Below are positions 41,601-53,541 of a stretch of 64,000 bases of DNA, one piece after another. Position 1 is the stretch's first letter; each line of letters begins with the position of its first letter. Under the pieces are notes generated by a model that did no database searches, was not told where the DNA came from, and saw only the letters and a list, made by a program, of their open reading frames with translations. This DNA is from Punica granatum. Its lineage: Eukaryota; Streptophyta; Magnoliopsida; Myrtales; Lythraceae. The translations under genes and the position numbers were made by a program. Where the stretch lies: assembly GCF_007655135.1 (NCBI RefSeq), contig NC_045129.1, positions 15,288,274 through 15,352,273 on the forward strand, in the 5' to 3' direction.

Positions 41601-44600
41601 AGCATTTCTCAACTGTCTGAGTGGAGAAAGAGAAGAATAAATTATACATATGTCGAAATTGCTGACGAAAATGAACCAGAAGGAAGAAGAAATCACCAAA
41701 AAATGCAGGAGCAAAGCCTATTTTCTTAAATTTGTTACCTTTGGGGTGGGTTTGCTGTAGTTGGTAAAGGTGTGATTAGTGGTTGCATTCAAGTTGGCAC
41801 GGATGGTTATTGTCATCTGCAAAGAGTTAGACATGGATATTGGTCTAGAGAAAAGTGTGACATTTCATCGCCTCAATCAGAATACATTGGAAACAAGAGC
41901 TTAGGTTATTGTTACGCCTGCTTTCTTGTACCTTAATTGGCCTGCGATATGAAAACTCACTGTCTGGAAATGGCTCATTTAACAGAACTTGCATTTGAAG
42001 TATTCTTTATTTTGATCTAGTATGATTTAGGGAATGAACCGTACATATTTGCTTATATCAGTTAGCTAGGTAGATCTGATGATCCACTATATTTATATCA
42101 TTTTCCAGACAGCATGCTTAATCTAGGCCCATTTGGCCATTTTGTTTTCCACCGCTCGCATATATATGTGTGTGTGTGTTTGTATGTATATATGGCATGA
42201 ATAAGTTATGTTTCATGCTTATTGAATGGGGAAGACATCGTTCTTTGGCCATCTAATGTGAACAAAATTTTTTATCTTCACATGCTATGCTTTTTAGGTT
42301 GTGAAAGTCGTAGTTTTTACTGGCAATAACTTTTCTTATTCTGACTGCAATTGACTTTATATACTATTTACAGGAACCCATCCCAGTCACTCAATTGGTA
42401 CGAGAAACTGCAGCTGTCATGCAAGAGTTTACCCAATCTGGGTAAGCAACATATTCTCTAATGCCATGATATTCATGTCTAAAAAAATGGATGTTACGGA
42501 ATGATCTAATTCTGCTATGACTTGAAATCATATTTCATAATATCACCTTTCTTTAGCTTCATAACGTCATCATTAGGTCTTGTTATCTGCCTAAGAAGTG
42601 GCACCAAATGAAGCATTCATGATCTATAGGGTGCATTTATCTCTTAAAATGGGAGATGAACACTAGGTGGCAAGGCTGGAAATAGAAATGTTAAGTAATT
42701 GATCCTGTACTCAGTACTTTCTCCAGTATCAATTCATTCCTTATGACGCTTTAAGCAACTTGTCCAAGTGCAATTCTTCTATTATTGTTTCATTATAAAT
42801 GTTCGTCTACAATTCTGTCCTTGTGCTTTTCTTAATCATGCTCCTTCCTATTTTAGTGGTGTAAGGCCTTTTGGTGTATCTCTTCTGGTTGCTGGATATG
42901 ATGACAATGGTCCTCAGCTCTATCAGGTTCTTGTTCTTTTCTCCATCCTTCTGATGTTCTAGATTATCTGATTGGCCTGTTTATGCTAATCATTGTACAT
43001 TTTATGGATATGATCATTTTCTTGACTGACTTGAAACTCGGAAATAATAATTAGTGACACAATGAGGATGATAGTACATTCTCTACATTATTTCACCAGC
43101 CTATTGGGACTTTATCTTTAGTTTTTAGGGTTAGAAGAATTCATAAGAATGAACATATACACCTTACCATTAATATATCACATATCTAATTATAGTATGT
43201 GTATTTTATAATATTTTATTATATCAAGCTATTAATACCATCTGCATCCTAGTCCCCTTTCTAATTGGGGAACTTTAGTAATAGAACTTTCCTTGCTGAA
43301 GCTCATCTTGAGAGAGCACAACACAAGACCAACAGCAGTTTATGTCACCCATGAAACAATCTGCCTGAAGTTGTTATGCATAATTTTCTACAATTGTATG
43401 TTCATGGGGAATTGTTGTAGAAAACTAGGTTTGGAAGGTGACTGCAACACTGCTACAGATGCTGAACCTTTTTTTTTTCAAATTTGTTGCTTCTTATTTG
43501 TGGTTTTAAACTTCTAGCCATAATTTGTTTGATATATATACAAAAGTTGGTTTACACAATGTTTTCCAGGGCGTTAACAAATCCTAAAGAGATTTATGTC
43601 AGTGAATCCTATGTAACGTTAATAGGCTTGTATCTACTTTTTTCCATTATGGAGACAGTTTCTAGGAAAAGACAAAAAGGAAGAAGTGCTGACCTTTAAT
43701 CTATGTTTCCTCTAGGTTGATCCATCTGGTTCATATTTCTCATGGAAAGCTTCAGCCATGGGCAAGAATGTCTCAAATGCAAAAACGTTCCTTGAGAAGA
43801 GGTACCTTATTTACAATTAGTTTCTGATCTAATGCTCTTTTGGCTCCATCTGAAAGTGATGAAAAAGTTTACCTTTCTTCATTTTGCTTTAAACTCTAAT
43901 ATGTGATTGTAGGATGCATTGAAGAAAGAGGGATCTGTCTTTTTGCTGCATATTCATTGCGACCTTGATGTTTTTATTATATCTGGAATCTAGTGGATTG
44001 CTTTCCCTGAGAAATCTGCTGCTATTCACTTGCATCTACTTTGAAAAAAAGAAAAAAGAAAATTTTCTTCATGCTCTGGGCATGTTTTTACCCATCCATT
44101 GTATGGGAAATTTGACAGTCCTGGTTGAGTGATGCAGAATGATATGTGAGATACAGAACAAATTCTCTTTTCTCTAATGTAAGAAGTATCAAGTACTTGG
44201 TGAGGTGTGATTAGATGAACAGTAAAAAAGTTGCATAGCAGAAAACAGTTTTGAAAGAAATCTTCTGATTAATATGGAAGTCTGACCTACACATTAAAGA
44301 GAAATCTTATTCCCTTATAGGTGATGTCCTTCACCAAAGTACTATTCTTGTAGAATACCAAAAACATGAACAAGGCTCACCTCTTTCTTGAACTTGATGC
44401 TGTTGGAAAATTCTATGCTCAATTCAAGTCCCGTGACCTTTGGTTCATCACCGGACTATAGGTTTGAGAGAGCCCCTCTTCTTGTGTGTTCAAATTGTCC
44501 TAAAAAGAGATTCTTCCTTTCACATCCCAATCTATCTGAGAGAAGTATTGCAGCCTGTAGGCATGTTACATCTGGCCTGATATTGTAGTTTCTTCTTCTG

Positions 44601-47051
44601 GGTCGCCGTCATTGTCCTTGGAAATCTTGCGATCTTTCAAATGGAGGTCCAAATATTTTCTGCTGTAAAGAGTCTCTTTATTTTACTGTCGTGATATGCA
44701 TTATTTTGTCCATTTCTTAGGTACACTGATGATATGGAGCTTGATGATGCTGTTCACACAGCTATTCTGACGCTCAAAGAAGGGTGAGTAACGATTTGTC
44801 ACTCCATGTACTTATTACACCCTTTGTGTTTTGAAAGCAATTGTGCAGTGTTCCTCAGCTCTTCATTCTGCAGCACCTTTCTACTATCCTTTAATCTGTT
44901 ACATCTGATGCCTCTGTTTGATTAGCCTAATAAGTTTTTGAAAGCATCAGATCTGATCTACGTTTATCTCTCTACTTTTGAAGTAGAATGTCTGATGACT
45001 TGAAAATGGTTAGAGTTGGAACTAGTGAGCCTACTTTCATAACTCTTCTTGTTGCAGATCCTTTTGTGGCTATTAGCTTGCGGATTTATTTGGAAAACTA
45101 CTCTTATGTTTAAAAATCTTTCATAAAGAGTCTGGAGACTGGAGAGGGAGGGACATGCAGGGATATGGAAGATAAGGGAGGGTGGCAGTTTGTCTGAAGA
45201 CCTTGTTTGAATAGAGCTCATTGAGGGTTTTGGAGGGGTTAGCTGGTTAGGTTAGGTTTTCATTTTTTTAGGTTTATCTAGTGGTAAAGTTGTCCAGATA
45301 ATTCTTTTCTAACGAATATAGATCTCAAACCCTCCAAAACCCATCAATCTAGGACGGTGAAGTGGCCTTTGGAGAGGTTTGGAAGGATTCTGAAACTCCA
45401 AACCCACCTCACAATAGAAACCCTCAAAACCTCTCAATGCAAACCAACCCTTTTCAATGCTTACTGTTGCCAGTCAAACAGTAGGTATGCGCCCTAACTT
45501 GTGTGACTTATTGTCTATACTGTATGCAGGTCTCATTTCAATTAGTTAGGTTAATTAGAATAAATTAGTTAGTAAATTTAGTTGTAGTTATCAATCCTTC
45601 ATTTACCAACAGAAATGACATGTATGAAGATTACTGATTCTCATGGATTGTTTATTATGGTTGAATTGGACGACGAGGCAATCCATGACACGTTTGTGTG
45701 TTATATTCTGTTCAATGACATCTATCATCCCATTGTACCGAAATCACCATCATAACCTCCAAAACAAAGAGACCTGTCTGGTTATGGGATCTTGAAATTG
45801 TAGCAAGGAGAAGGTTGCTGTGTTTAAATGTAGTGTAGTGGCTTTTGGTTTACAATTGTAACATTTTTGGAATTGCTTTTACTGTGTCATGTTATTATGA
45901 CTTCTTCCTTAGGATGGTTAATAGATTTAGATGGTTGTGGTATATGTCTTTGTTTTTGAACATATGGCTTATTATGTGGGTTGAAAGGGGAAGGCACATT
46001 TCAGTCGTCCATAAATTAAAATATTTATATTTTGGTAGTTCTCGACTATAACTAATTCATCTGTCAATGATTCATATATCTACATTCATGCTATTTTTGA
46101 GATAGTTGCATGTCCGAGGTTTTATGCATTGCCCCCAGGTTCTTTTGATTCCAGCATGCTTCCAACAATTGGTCTGTCCATAGTTTATGGTTTAGAATAC
46201 TGGTCTACTTAAAATTGGTATGAAGATGTTAGAGTCCTCCCGTTGCCCTTGCCTCTCTACATGTGACTGTCAGAAGGGATACAGTTTTACTAGAAAATGC
46301 AGAAACTTTGGTGCTTTCCTTTTCTGATGGCTGTCAATTTTGTTTGTGCAGATTTGAAGGGCAAATTTCTGCGAAGAACATTGAAATTGGAATTATTAAC
46401 GCCGTTGACAGAAAGTTTAGGTACCATGTTCTTTACATAGCCCCAAGAATTTAATCATTTTAATGCATCTCCATTTCAAGTGTTGCATATCTGCTTACTT
46501 AAAAATAACATGTTTTTACCGACTCTTGCATTGACTTAGCTTCGTTCCTACTTGCCAAATAGCTACTCATCTTAAAGTTCGACGTGAGATACAAACTAGA
46601 ACATATGTTTGGTTAGAGTATTTCGAAAATTTTCAAGTTTATGCTGGAGGTCTGTAAATTTCAGGTACCAGACATGCTAACAGCTGATGATTTGGTCAGA
46701 CTCCTGTATAGTATGTAATTGAGAATGGGCACACGAATCATTTAACCTACTTAACAGATTTACATTAATGTGAAGATCTGACAACAACGCCCTTCAATGA
46801 CACCGTGTAAATTGTAGCAGAAATGGTCATGCATGCGTATTCACAGACTATCCACCTGACGTCCCTTTTCTTGCTGATGAGTCATATTCCTTTCAGGATT
46901 TAGACTTATAGAAAGTAGAGAAGTATAATTTCTAGTTACGGAGTTGTTGAACCCTTGATTTCGAAAGGTTGATTTGATTTCATCATGTGAGTTTCTTTAC
47001 AGGGTGTTGACTCCAGCTGAAATTGACGATTTTCTGGCGGAAGTTGAGTAA
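38618..47051 (+). CDS. PAB1: 20S proteasome subunit alpha type-2
   Basis: Eleven coding exons join in frame to 236 residues: 38618-38658, 38765-38841, 38960-39024, 39311-39357, 40958-41033, 42374-42441, 42857-42926, 43716-43801, 44721-44783, 46352-46420 and 47003-47051. The start [19 protein letters not shown] holds the A-type proteasome signature, which continues VQIEHAL. Further conserved stretches are [62 protein letters not shown] and the C-terminus [15 protein letters not shown]. The protein is a non-catalytic alpha-ring subunit that gates entry to the protein-degrading chamber in cytosol and nucleus. Length is within one residue of the usual 235. All introns are GT/AG. Introns 4, 5 and 9 exceed 1.3 kb. 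The segment [11 protein letters not shown] departs a little from the family form but keeps the frame. The site II cluster upstream fits housekeeping expression. Confidence 0.97.
45200..45465. mobile_element. Probable MITE in intron 9 of the proteasome gene
   Basis: Left words CATTGAGGGTTTTGGAGGGG and the inverse right words CCCTCAAAACCTCTCAATG form inverted ends around about 250 bp. The target duplication was not resolved. It lies wholly within intron 9 and does not touch a splice site. Confidence 0.45.
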
Positions 47052-48419
47052 ACATCAGCCGCCTTCAATGTTACATGCGGGAAGAGGCATGATACACTGG
47101 TAAACATGCCCATGACTTTAGCTATGGATGACGAATTGCTGTCATTTTCCTGGCTGATGTATGTGGCTGTAGCAGAAATTTTAGTACTTGATTTTGAATT
47201 TCCCCAAGATATCAATTTCGGTGTGGAAGTGCGTGTTATGATGGGAAGAACAGAGACCATGGATGCCTTTTCTGCGAAAACCATTAATTTAAACCGTTTT
47301 CAACTCATTTTACTCGTAGTCATCTTCCATTTCGCTCGTTACTAGTATTGCTCCATTCGTCACCCCTATTGGGGGCTCTCTTAACTCATTGTTAGAGCCG
47401 AGGGTATTAGCCAATATTCCTCGTATCTGTGCTGGTCTAATCGACTGCTAGGGCTGTCACGTTGCATAATGTGGCTCGTACGTGAAATTTCACATTAATC
47501 TGTTCAAGGTGAACGTGTGTGCAAGGGAGACATTTAGCTTCGGCTGTGCTCCTATATTCAGGGTTTGAACTTTTGTGTAAATTTTTTTTTGTATGCTATC
47601 TTGGTTATTGTGAAAGGTTGTATACGGTTCCATAGAAGCGTAATCGAGCCGAGCCAAGCCCAACCGAGCATGAATGAGATAATTGAACTCAGCTCAATCA
47701 CGTTTTGGTGAGCTCAGAAAGACCAATCAGCTCAAAATTATAGTAGCCTAGCCTGGTCTTATATTCACAAGAGGGGGGGTCGTCCGGTCTTAAATCTCGC
47801 AAATGGATAGAATTGTTTCTAACTCGGAAATTGACCATCACGATATAATAGTACGACTATGTGTAATTTCTTTTTTTGGGTGGAGCAACTATGTGCAACT
47901 TAGTAGTAAGTACAATAAAAATTTTATCATGGATATAACAGTTAGACATACGATTATTGAATTTCATCGTGTATATAAACAAACTAAAAACAAAAGTGCA
48001 TGAAAATATGAGTAGGTGATATTACAAAGTTGTACGTCAGTTAAACTAAACTTTCGTGGTACATGAACATATATTTCTCGATATAGGACATCGCATAAAT
48101 CAATGCTTACACTTATAACCCTGCAATATGAAGGTAATAAACGGGATTTGATTTTACTCTAATCCTGATCCAACTTATAGAATGTTGTACTTTATCTGGT
48201 ATCAATTCACGATATATGTATTTTGTAAACTTTTTCAAAATTTTATACTTTAATCCTGGTGTATATATGATATATTCTAGGCCTTCATTAAATTTGTAGT
48301 TGAAAATCATGTGAAGAACATATTTATTATTTTCTGAAAAATCATATTGACTCTCGAAAATCATGTGAAGAACATATTTACTATTTTGCTATTTTTATTT
48401 ATTTGTTAAATTAATTTTT
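47052..48419. other. 3' flank of the proteasome gene and intergenic DNA
   Basis: The first 300-500 bases likely hold the 3' untranslated region. A fragment with GAGCCGAGCCAAGCCCAACC (about 47645) resembles a degraded hAT end. The rest is AT-rich without genes. A 43-bp direct repeat of AAAATCATGTGAAGAACATA occurs near 48303 and 48357. Confidence 0.45.
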
Positions 48420-48840
48420 GTTATAAAAGATACATGTTCACTTCTCTAATGATAAAATTTGGCAATATAAAATTTAGGACCAATTTAAAAAAATTATGAA
48501 TTTGTGGTTATTTCATAGAATTTTTCTTGAAAGCCCTTGGTGTTTTTAAAATAATAAGAATAACAATGCGAGAAAATATATTAATAAAAAGTTAAAAATC
48601 TGTTAATGTTTTGCCATCTTTTATTAGTTTATTTAATTGATTATGTTAAATAAGATGCACATTCTGTCTTTGATGTGCAATCTCATATGAATGATGCACT
48701 TCACTCCTCTGTAATATCAAGATTTGACAAAATAAAGATCGGCTAATATAAAAAAAATGTTATTTTAAGGTCATTTCACGTAATTTTTTGTGAAAGAATT
48801 CAAAATTGTAAGGGAACAAAATTAGAAATGTAACAAATAT

Positions 48841-49005
48841 GAATTGGTTCAAGTGATTCGATACTCACTATTCCTCTAAAGTAAAGGGTTCAAATTCAAG
48901 TATCGCAAATGGAGAAAATCACGATTGGGAGAAACCTATCCAACTCGAATTGAATTAGTTGAGATCCATTAAACTTTCGAATATCAAGTGGAGACTAAAA
49001 AAATT
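48841..49005 (+). mobile_element. SINE family 1, copy b
   Basis: GAATTGGTTCAAGTGATTCG is the A-box-like head and GGGTTCAAATTCAAG the B-box-like part. The body has GAGAAAATCACGATTGGGAG and a tail AAGTGGAGACTAAAAAAA, matching the copies at 27545 and 51463. Confidence 0.65.
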
Positions 49006-49126
49006 AGAAAATGAAATAAATAAATAGTATTGTACTGAGATAAAAGACAAAAAAAGAACTCTTGAATATACTAGACGCACATTCTTTTTTTGGTGTGCAT
49101 TCTGATATGAAAGACGCACTTTCACT

Positions 49127-50116
49127 TATGGTTGTCAAAATCGCGATTCTACCTAGAATTAGTCGATGATCGTAAAATCGTAAATCGTAGAATCATCTCG
49201 TGAATCGTAAGATTCTATCTATAATTAAAAAAAATATATATATATATATATATCTATCTATCCAGAGATTGATTCGAGAAACAGTTTACAAACGTATAAA
49301 TGGCTTTTTATGATTAAATGTGTATATTTTTGCAGGTATTAACAGCTGGAAACTTGGAAGCATGACAAATTTCACATATGGCTCGATTCAGTTTCTGTTC
49401 CGTCTCGTAAACGAGGAGGTTGTAAAACAGAATCAAATGGCAATGAAAGTATCACCTGGTTGGCAAATCCAATACTGAACCCAAGGAAGATTCGACCCAA
49501 AACTAGCATCTAGATCATATTTAGCAGAGCAACATAAGATAGCACCAAAACAAGATAGGACTACTCCAAGAATTATGGAAGCCTCTCTACCTGGTCTGGT
49601 TGAAGCTTGGGCACTCGAGAACAAGAGGAAATGCTGAGCAAGAAGAAATCGCGGAAGTTCGGACCGTCGAGGATTAGGGCAAAATCGGGAGAAAGGGGGA
49701 AATGGGCACTAGCAGTCTGGCAGAACAAGAAGAAATACTGAACAAGAAGAAATCGTTGAAGCTCAGACCGTCGGAGACTCGGAGGATTAGGGCATAGTCG
49801 GGAGAAAGGGGGAAATGCCGGAGAAGAAGAAAGGGAAAAGAGGAAACAAAAAAAAAAGGTGTTGGGCTCAAGACCAATGGGTTGGGCTTCGGCCCGACTC
49901 TGGCCTGGCCTTCGCCCAAGGGCCCGAATTTGGGCTGGGCTTCGCCCGAGTCTGGGCTGAACCTCGAATCGCAAATTTGGCCCGATTCTGCGATTCACGG
50001 TCCGTTCACCATCGATTTTACATTTCCCCACTCAGCCCATTGAATCGGAATCATATACCCCTCCGAATGTAGAATTGTATGATTTTACGATTCGAATCAC
50101 GATTCTGACAACCATA
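49127..50116. mobile_element. Non-autonomous hAT-type element, copy 2
   Basis: The left end TATGGTTGTCA and right end TGACAACCATA are perfect inverses for 11 bp and continue imperfectly (AAATCGCGATTC / GAATCACGATTC). The perfect 8-bp duplication CTTTCACT lies at 49119-49126 and 50117-50124. Internal sequence is shared with the element at 11922-13266. A unit of about 95 bp (AAGAAGAAATCG to GGGAGAAAGGGGGAAATG) is tandemly duplicated at about 49610-49705 and 49715-49818. The right part is dense in TGGGCT/GGCCC words. No transposase is present. Confidence 0.9.
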
Positions 50117-50751
50117 CTTTCACTCCTCCTGTATTAAGCTTTGAAAGATTTGGGACCAATCTAACTCAAAATTGCAAGGAAACAAATTTGAGTGTCTTGA
50201 ATTGAGAAAATTCGTGATTGGGCGAGTTTTACCTTTTAATGTTTTCAACATGACCCAAACCGAATTAGCCGAGACTAATGGGACTTCTGAATATTAGGGT
50301 GAAGATAAACAAATAGGGAATTAAATAAATAAATAAGTAATATTATATTAATAGGTCAAAACTAAAAAAACCGCTTGAGAATATAAAAAGGTTGTCTGCT
50401 CTCCCTATGGGAAAAATGGACTAACTTTTATTTATTTATATATTTTTTATGGTCATTTCACTGATATTTTCTTGAAAGACTTCAAAATCGCAAGAAAAAA
50501 ATTTCGATTATCGCGAATTGAGAAAATTCGTGATTGGGCGAGTTATACCATTTATTGTGTCAAGATGATTTAAACTGAATTAGTCGAGACTTGATTGGAT
50601 TTCTGAATATTCGGTGGAGATCGAAAAAAAGGAAATTCAAATAAATAATAAATAATATTATATTAATAGGTCAAAACTAAACAAAAAAACTTGAGAACAA
50701 AAAAGTGGTCCACTCTCCCTATGGGAAAGATGGACCAACTTTTATTTTATA

Positions 50752-50780
50752 CTAGGTGGAAGCCCGTGCGATGTCGCGGG
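50752..50780 (-). mobile_element. Helitron-like 3' terminus, best copy
   Basis: On the minus strand a GC-rich hairpin (50763-50780, CCCGTGCGATGTCGCGGG on the plus strand) is followed by 7 bases and CTAG at 50755-50752, then T. The element body would extend to higher coordinates. Its 5' end was not identified. Confidence 0.4.
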
Positions 50781-52601
50781 GTCTAGAAGATTTTTTTAAT
50801 TATTTATTATTCACATTAAATCAATTTATGTAATACTGTAAGTAGCATGTAGACAAAACAAGGTTTGATTTTTTGAAGACACTGCGTTATTCGATTTTTG
50901 TGGTTAGTTCTATATCTATATGCATCAAAATCCCGGGAACGGTAGATCGAGTTCCTGGATATTTGGACTGGCTATTTCGACACTACTTACTCGGTCTACT
51001 TTTTTTACGCTTTGACATAGTTAGTCTATTTGAATATCTATAAAGGACAAACAATTAAAATCGTCCAAATGGAGCGCATAAGATATTTTTCTTCACAATA
51101 GTTTTAATATACAGTAAGAATTGTAAAAGTGAAAAAAGAAAAAGAAAAGAAATGCGACTGCATAATAAAAGCACATAGCTGCACTATATCTTGCTTATTG
51201 GGTTGATAATTAATTGAGTTATCAAATGAGAGATAATCAGAACTGCATACAATACTCATTTTATTGACTATACTAGTTAGTAGTTATCAATAAGAAAATG
51301 GCTGGGCATACATTTAAGAGAGTCGCGATTAGGCATACCGTGATTGCTCCTAGTTCCTTCACACAAATTTTATGGATCAATTTAAAGGAGCAATGAAAGG
51401 AAGGACTAAAATAAATACACAAATTTCTGTAACATTTGGTTACTAAATTAACTGTGCTAATGTGGATTGGTTCAAATAGTTCAATACTTCTTCTTTTTAA
51501 TTAAGGTTTCGAGTTCAGTTTCATGAATGAGAAAATTCATGATTGAGAGAATTTTATTCCCTCGTAGGTCTATCCAACTTGAGTACCTGAGTATATCAAA
51601 TTCCACTAAGTTCTCGGATATTAGGTGTTATATAGTGAAAAAAATTTAAGTAACTGAAAAATAGACTTAAAAGATAAATGACCGATTAGACTTAAGGAGC
51701 AAAATGATAGCCCTTTTCTGGGAAGGATTCTGTGCTACCTATTTAAACGTAAGAGCTTGCTTGTAGATAAGTTGAGTATTAGGTGTGACTCACAGTTGGC
51801 GATTTAAAATATTTAGTCTTTTCGAGTGGACACTACCCGAAACAAATTTCCATCTTATGTTTTTATGGACATAAAATCGAGAAAGAGCATTTAATACAAT
51901 AACACACGATCAAGAGATTCTGGATTCGATTTTGATTTTAAGTAATGAGACTCCTTTCCTATTAAAATCATTTTTTTATTACTTGATGCAGTGGCTTCAA
52001 TAACCTAACCATACATTTTAACTCGTCAAACAATTAAATATAATATTTTCTCAATAATCATCATAATTAGTTTTGTTTACGTGAGATTTAAGTTTACAAG
52101 TTTCCTATATTATTATCTCATTTTTAAGTTAGATTTTCTATATCTTTCTTTTTCGAATCAATTCTTAATTTCTAAATATTTTTGGATAACATCATTTTAC
52201 CTCTAATAAAGTAATATAACATCATTTTATCTCTAATAGCATAATACAATTTTACGAACGAAATAATGTAAAATGGGGAATATTAGTTGATGTCTCAAAA
52301 AAATAGGTAAATAGTGAAAAGTTAAGGATATGACAGTTTTGTAATAATCATTACCTAATAACTAATTCAAGATCTTATGATAATAATATTCGAAAATATC
52401 ATTTTTGCCAAATTGCATTCGTTTTCTTTTATATGAGTAATTACATTGTTTTTCGTTTTTCATAATTCTTATTCATTTATTTAGGTATTTTTTTAAATAT
52501 TATTTTGTTTCATCGTCCAACGGAATTAACGGAAACATCACAAAACATACAGAGTCGAAATTGGAGAGAGAGAGAGAGAGAGCTCCAGACTTCCCCCGGA
52601 G
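50781..52601. other. Intergenic, no gene seen
   Basis: AT-rich DNA with a SINE copy at 51463-51648 and a GA tract (52566-52581) just before the next gene. No other structure was recognised. Confidence 0.45.
51463..51648 (+). mobile_element. SINE family 1, copy c
   Basis: GGATTGGTTCAAATAGTTCA, then TTTCGAGTTCAGTTTC, GAGAAAATTCATGATTGAGA and an A-rich tail follow the same order as in the copies at 27545 and 48841. The copy is diverged. Confidence 0.6.
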
Positions 52602-53541
52602 ATGGCGACGAACGATCGTGGCAGAGAAGAGAGGAGGAGAAGGATCATGGAGAGTGGCTCGGATCGAATAGCTCTCATCACCGGTCGACATGTCCATAAC
52701 CTTCCGTCATCGCCACCGCGGTCGATCGATTCAATCGCCGGCGATTCATCTCTTTCATCGTCCTCTCACGATCACAGCCAAATTCCACACGCTCCTGATC
52801 CAATCAAAGGTGAATAATTCAAATTCTTCTCGACGATGTTAGGGTTCGCCCCGTAACTGTACGGATTTCCTTGAAGGATAAGTGTCCCAATCTGTTTCCG
52901 CAATTCTGACCGGATAGTATGTAATGGATCCGACCTAACTCATGCTGTTTATGCTGTGATCGCATCGTTCTCTAGATACACCAGTGGACAACGAGACTTC
53001 TGAAAGAGACGCCACGAGAATTGGAGGGCAGCTCGGGGCTGATATTCTCCGACACGAGACTGGTAAAGGTGAGGTACAGCCTCTTGCTTCACGCGATAGA
53101 ACCGACTCGGTAGCTTTGGCACAGCCACGTGACAGGCCTAACCTCTTCAGCTCGAGACAACTTAATTCGTGCATCCTAGAGTCAGAGAGGACTCGTGCCT
53201 TCTGCGCTCTTGTCATAGCGGTTCTTGTTGTTCTGTCTTACGTGGGATATCCGCTGTTCGGGAGCCACATAGTGAAGTCGGGCAGCATCATAGCCTCGAG
53301 GCCTCTTTACATACTCTTGCTGACGGATGTAACCATCGTGCTAGCTCGGCTTCGAAATGCACAGAAGAGCTTGGGGGAGCCCGTGGAAGAAAAGAAGGCA
53401 CCTAAGGAAGAGAATCAGAATTGGGACGGAGCGGTTAAGGTTTTAGAGAGAGGCCTGGTGGCTTACCAGTCCATTCGGGCAGTCTTCATAGATTGCAGCA
53501 TCTATATGGTGGTTGTCATCTGCGGCCTCTCCCAAGTGTAG
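52602..53541 (+). CDS. GET2: Probable GET2-type ER receptor of tail-anchored protein insertion
   Basis: Two exons, 52602-52809 and 52976-53541, join in frame to 257 residues. The N-terminus has the basic cluster RGREERRRRIMESGSDRIAL followed by ITGR. This is the layout of the Get3-binding motif of GET2/CAML-type receptors (a run of arginines, a short helix, then a second helix). A long polar linker (residues about 30-140) follows. Three hydrophobic spans lie at about residues 143-165 (FCALVIAVLVVLSYVGYPLF), 177-194 and 235-255, with the C-terminus SQV just after the last. Known GET2/CAML proteins have three C-terminal spans and partner GET1 in the ER membrane to insert tail-anchored proteins. 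The architecture fits well. Sequence identity outside the N-terminal motif cannot be tested here, so a different plant membrane protein remains possible. Confidence 0.72.

Larger units (their letters stand above)
48420..50750 (+). repeat. Array of diverged tandem units interrupted by a hAT element
   Basis: Units of roughly 240-420 bp repeat in direct orientation. Markers include TTTCTTGAAAG or TTTGTGAAAG followed by TTCAAAATYG, then GGAACAAA or its variants, then a SINE-like body GATTGGGCGAG, then ATATTATATTAATAGGTCAA and CTCTCCCTATGGGAAA. The last two units (about 50150-50430 and 50470-50745) are the most alike. The hAT element 49127-50116 interrupts the array. Confidence 0.55.

Noticed and set aside
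53169..53405. 78-residue frame within the GET2-like gene, and the minus-strand frame at 52935-53216
   Set aside because: Other-frame shadows of exon 2.
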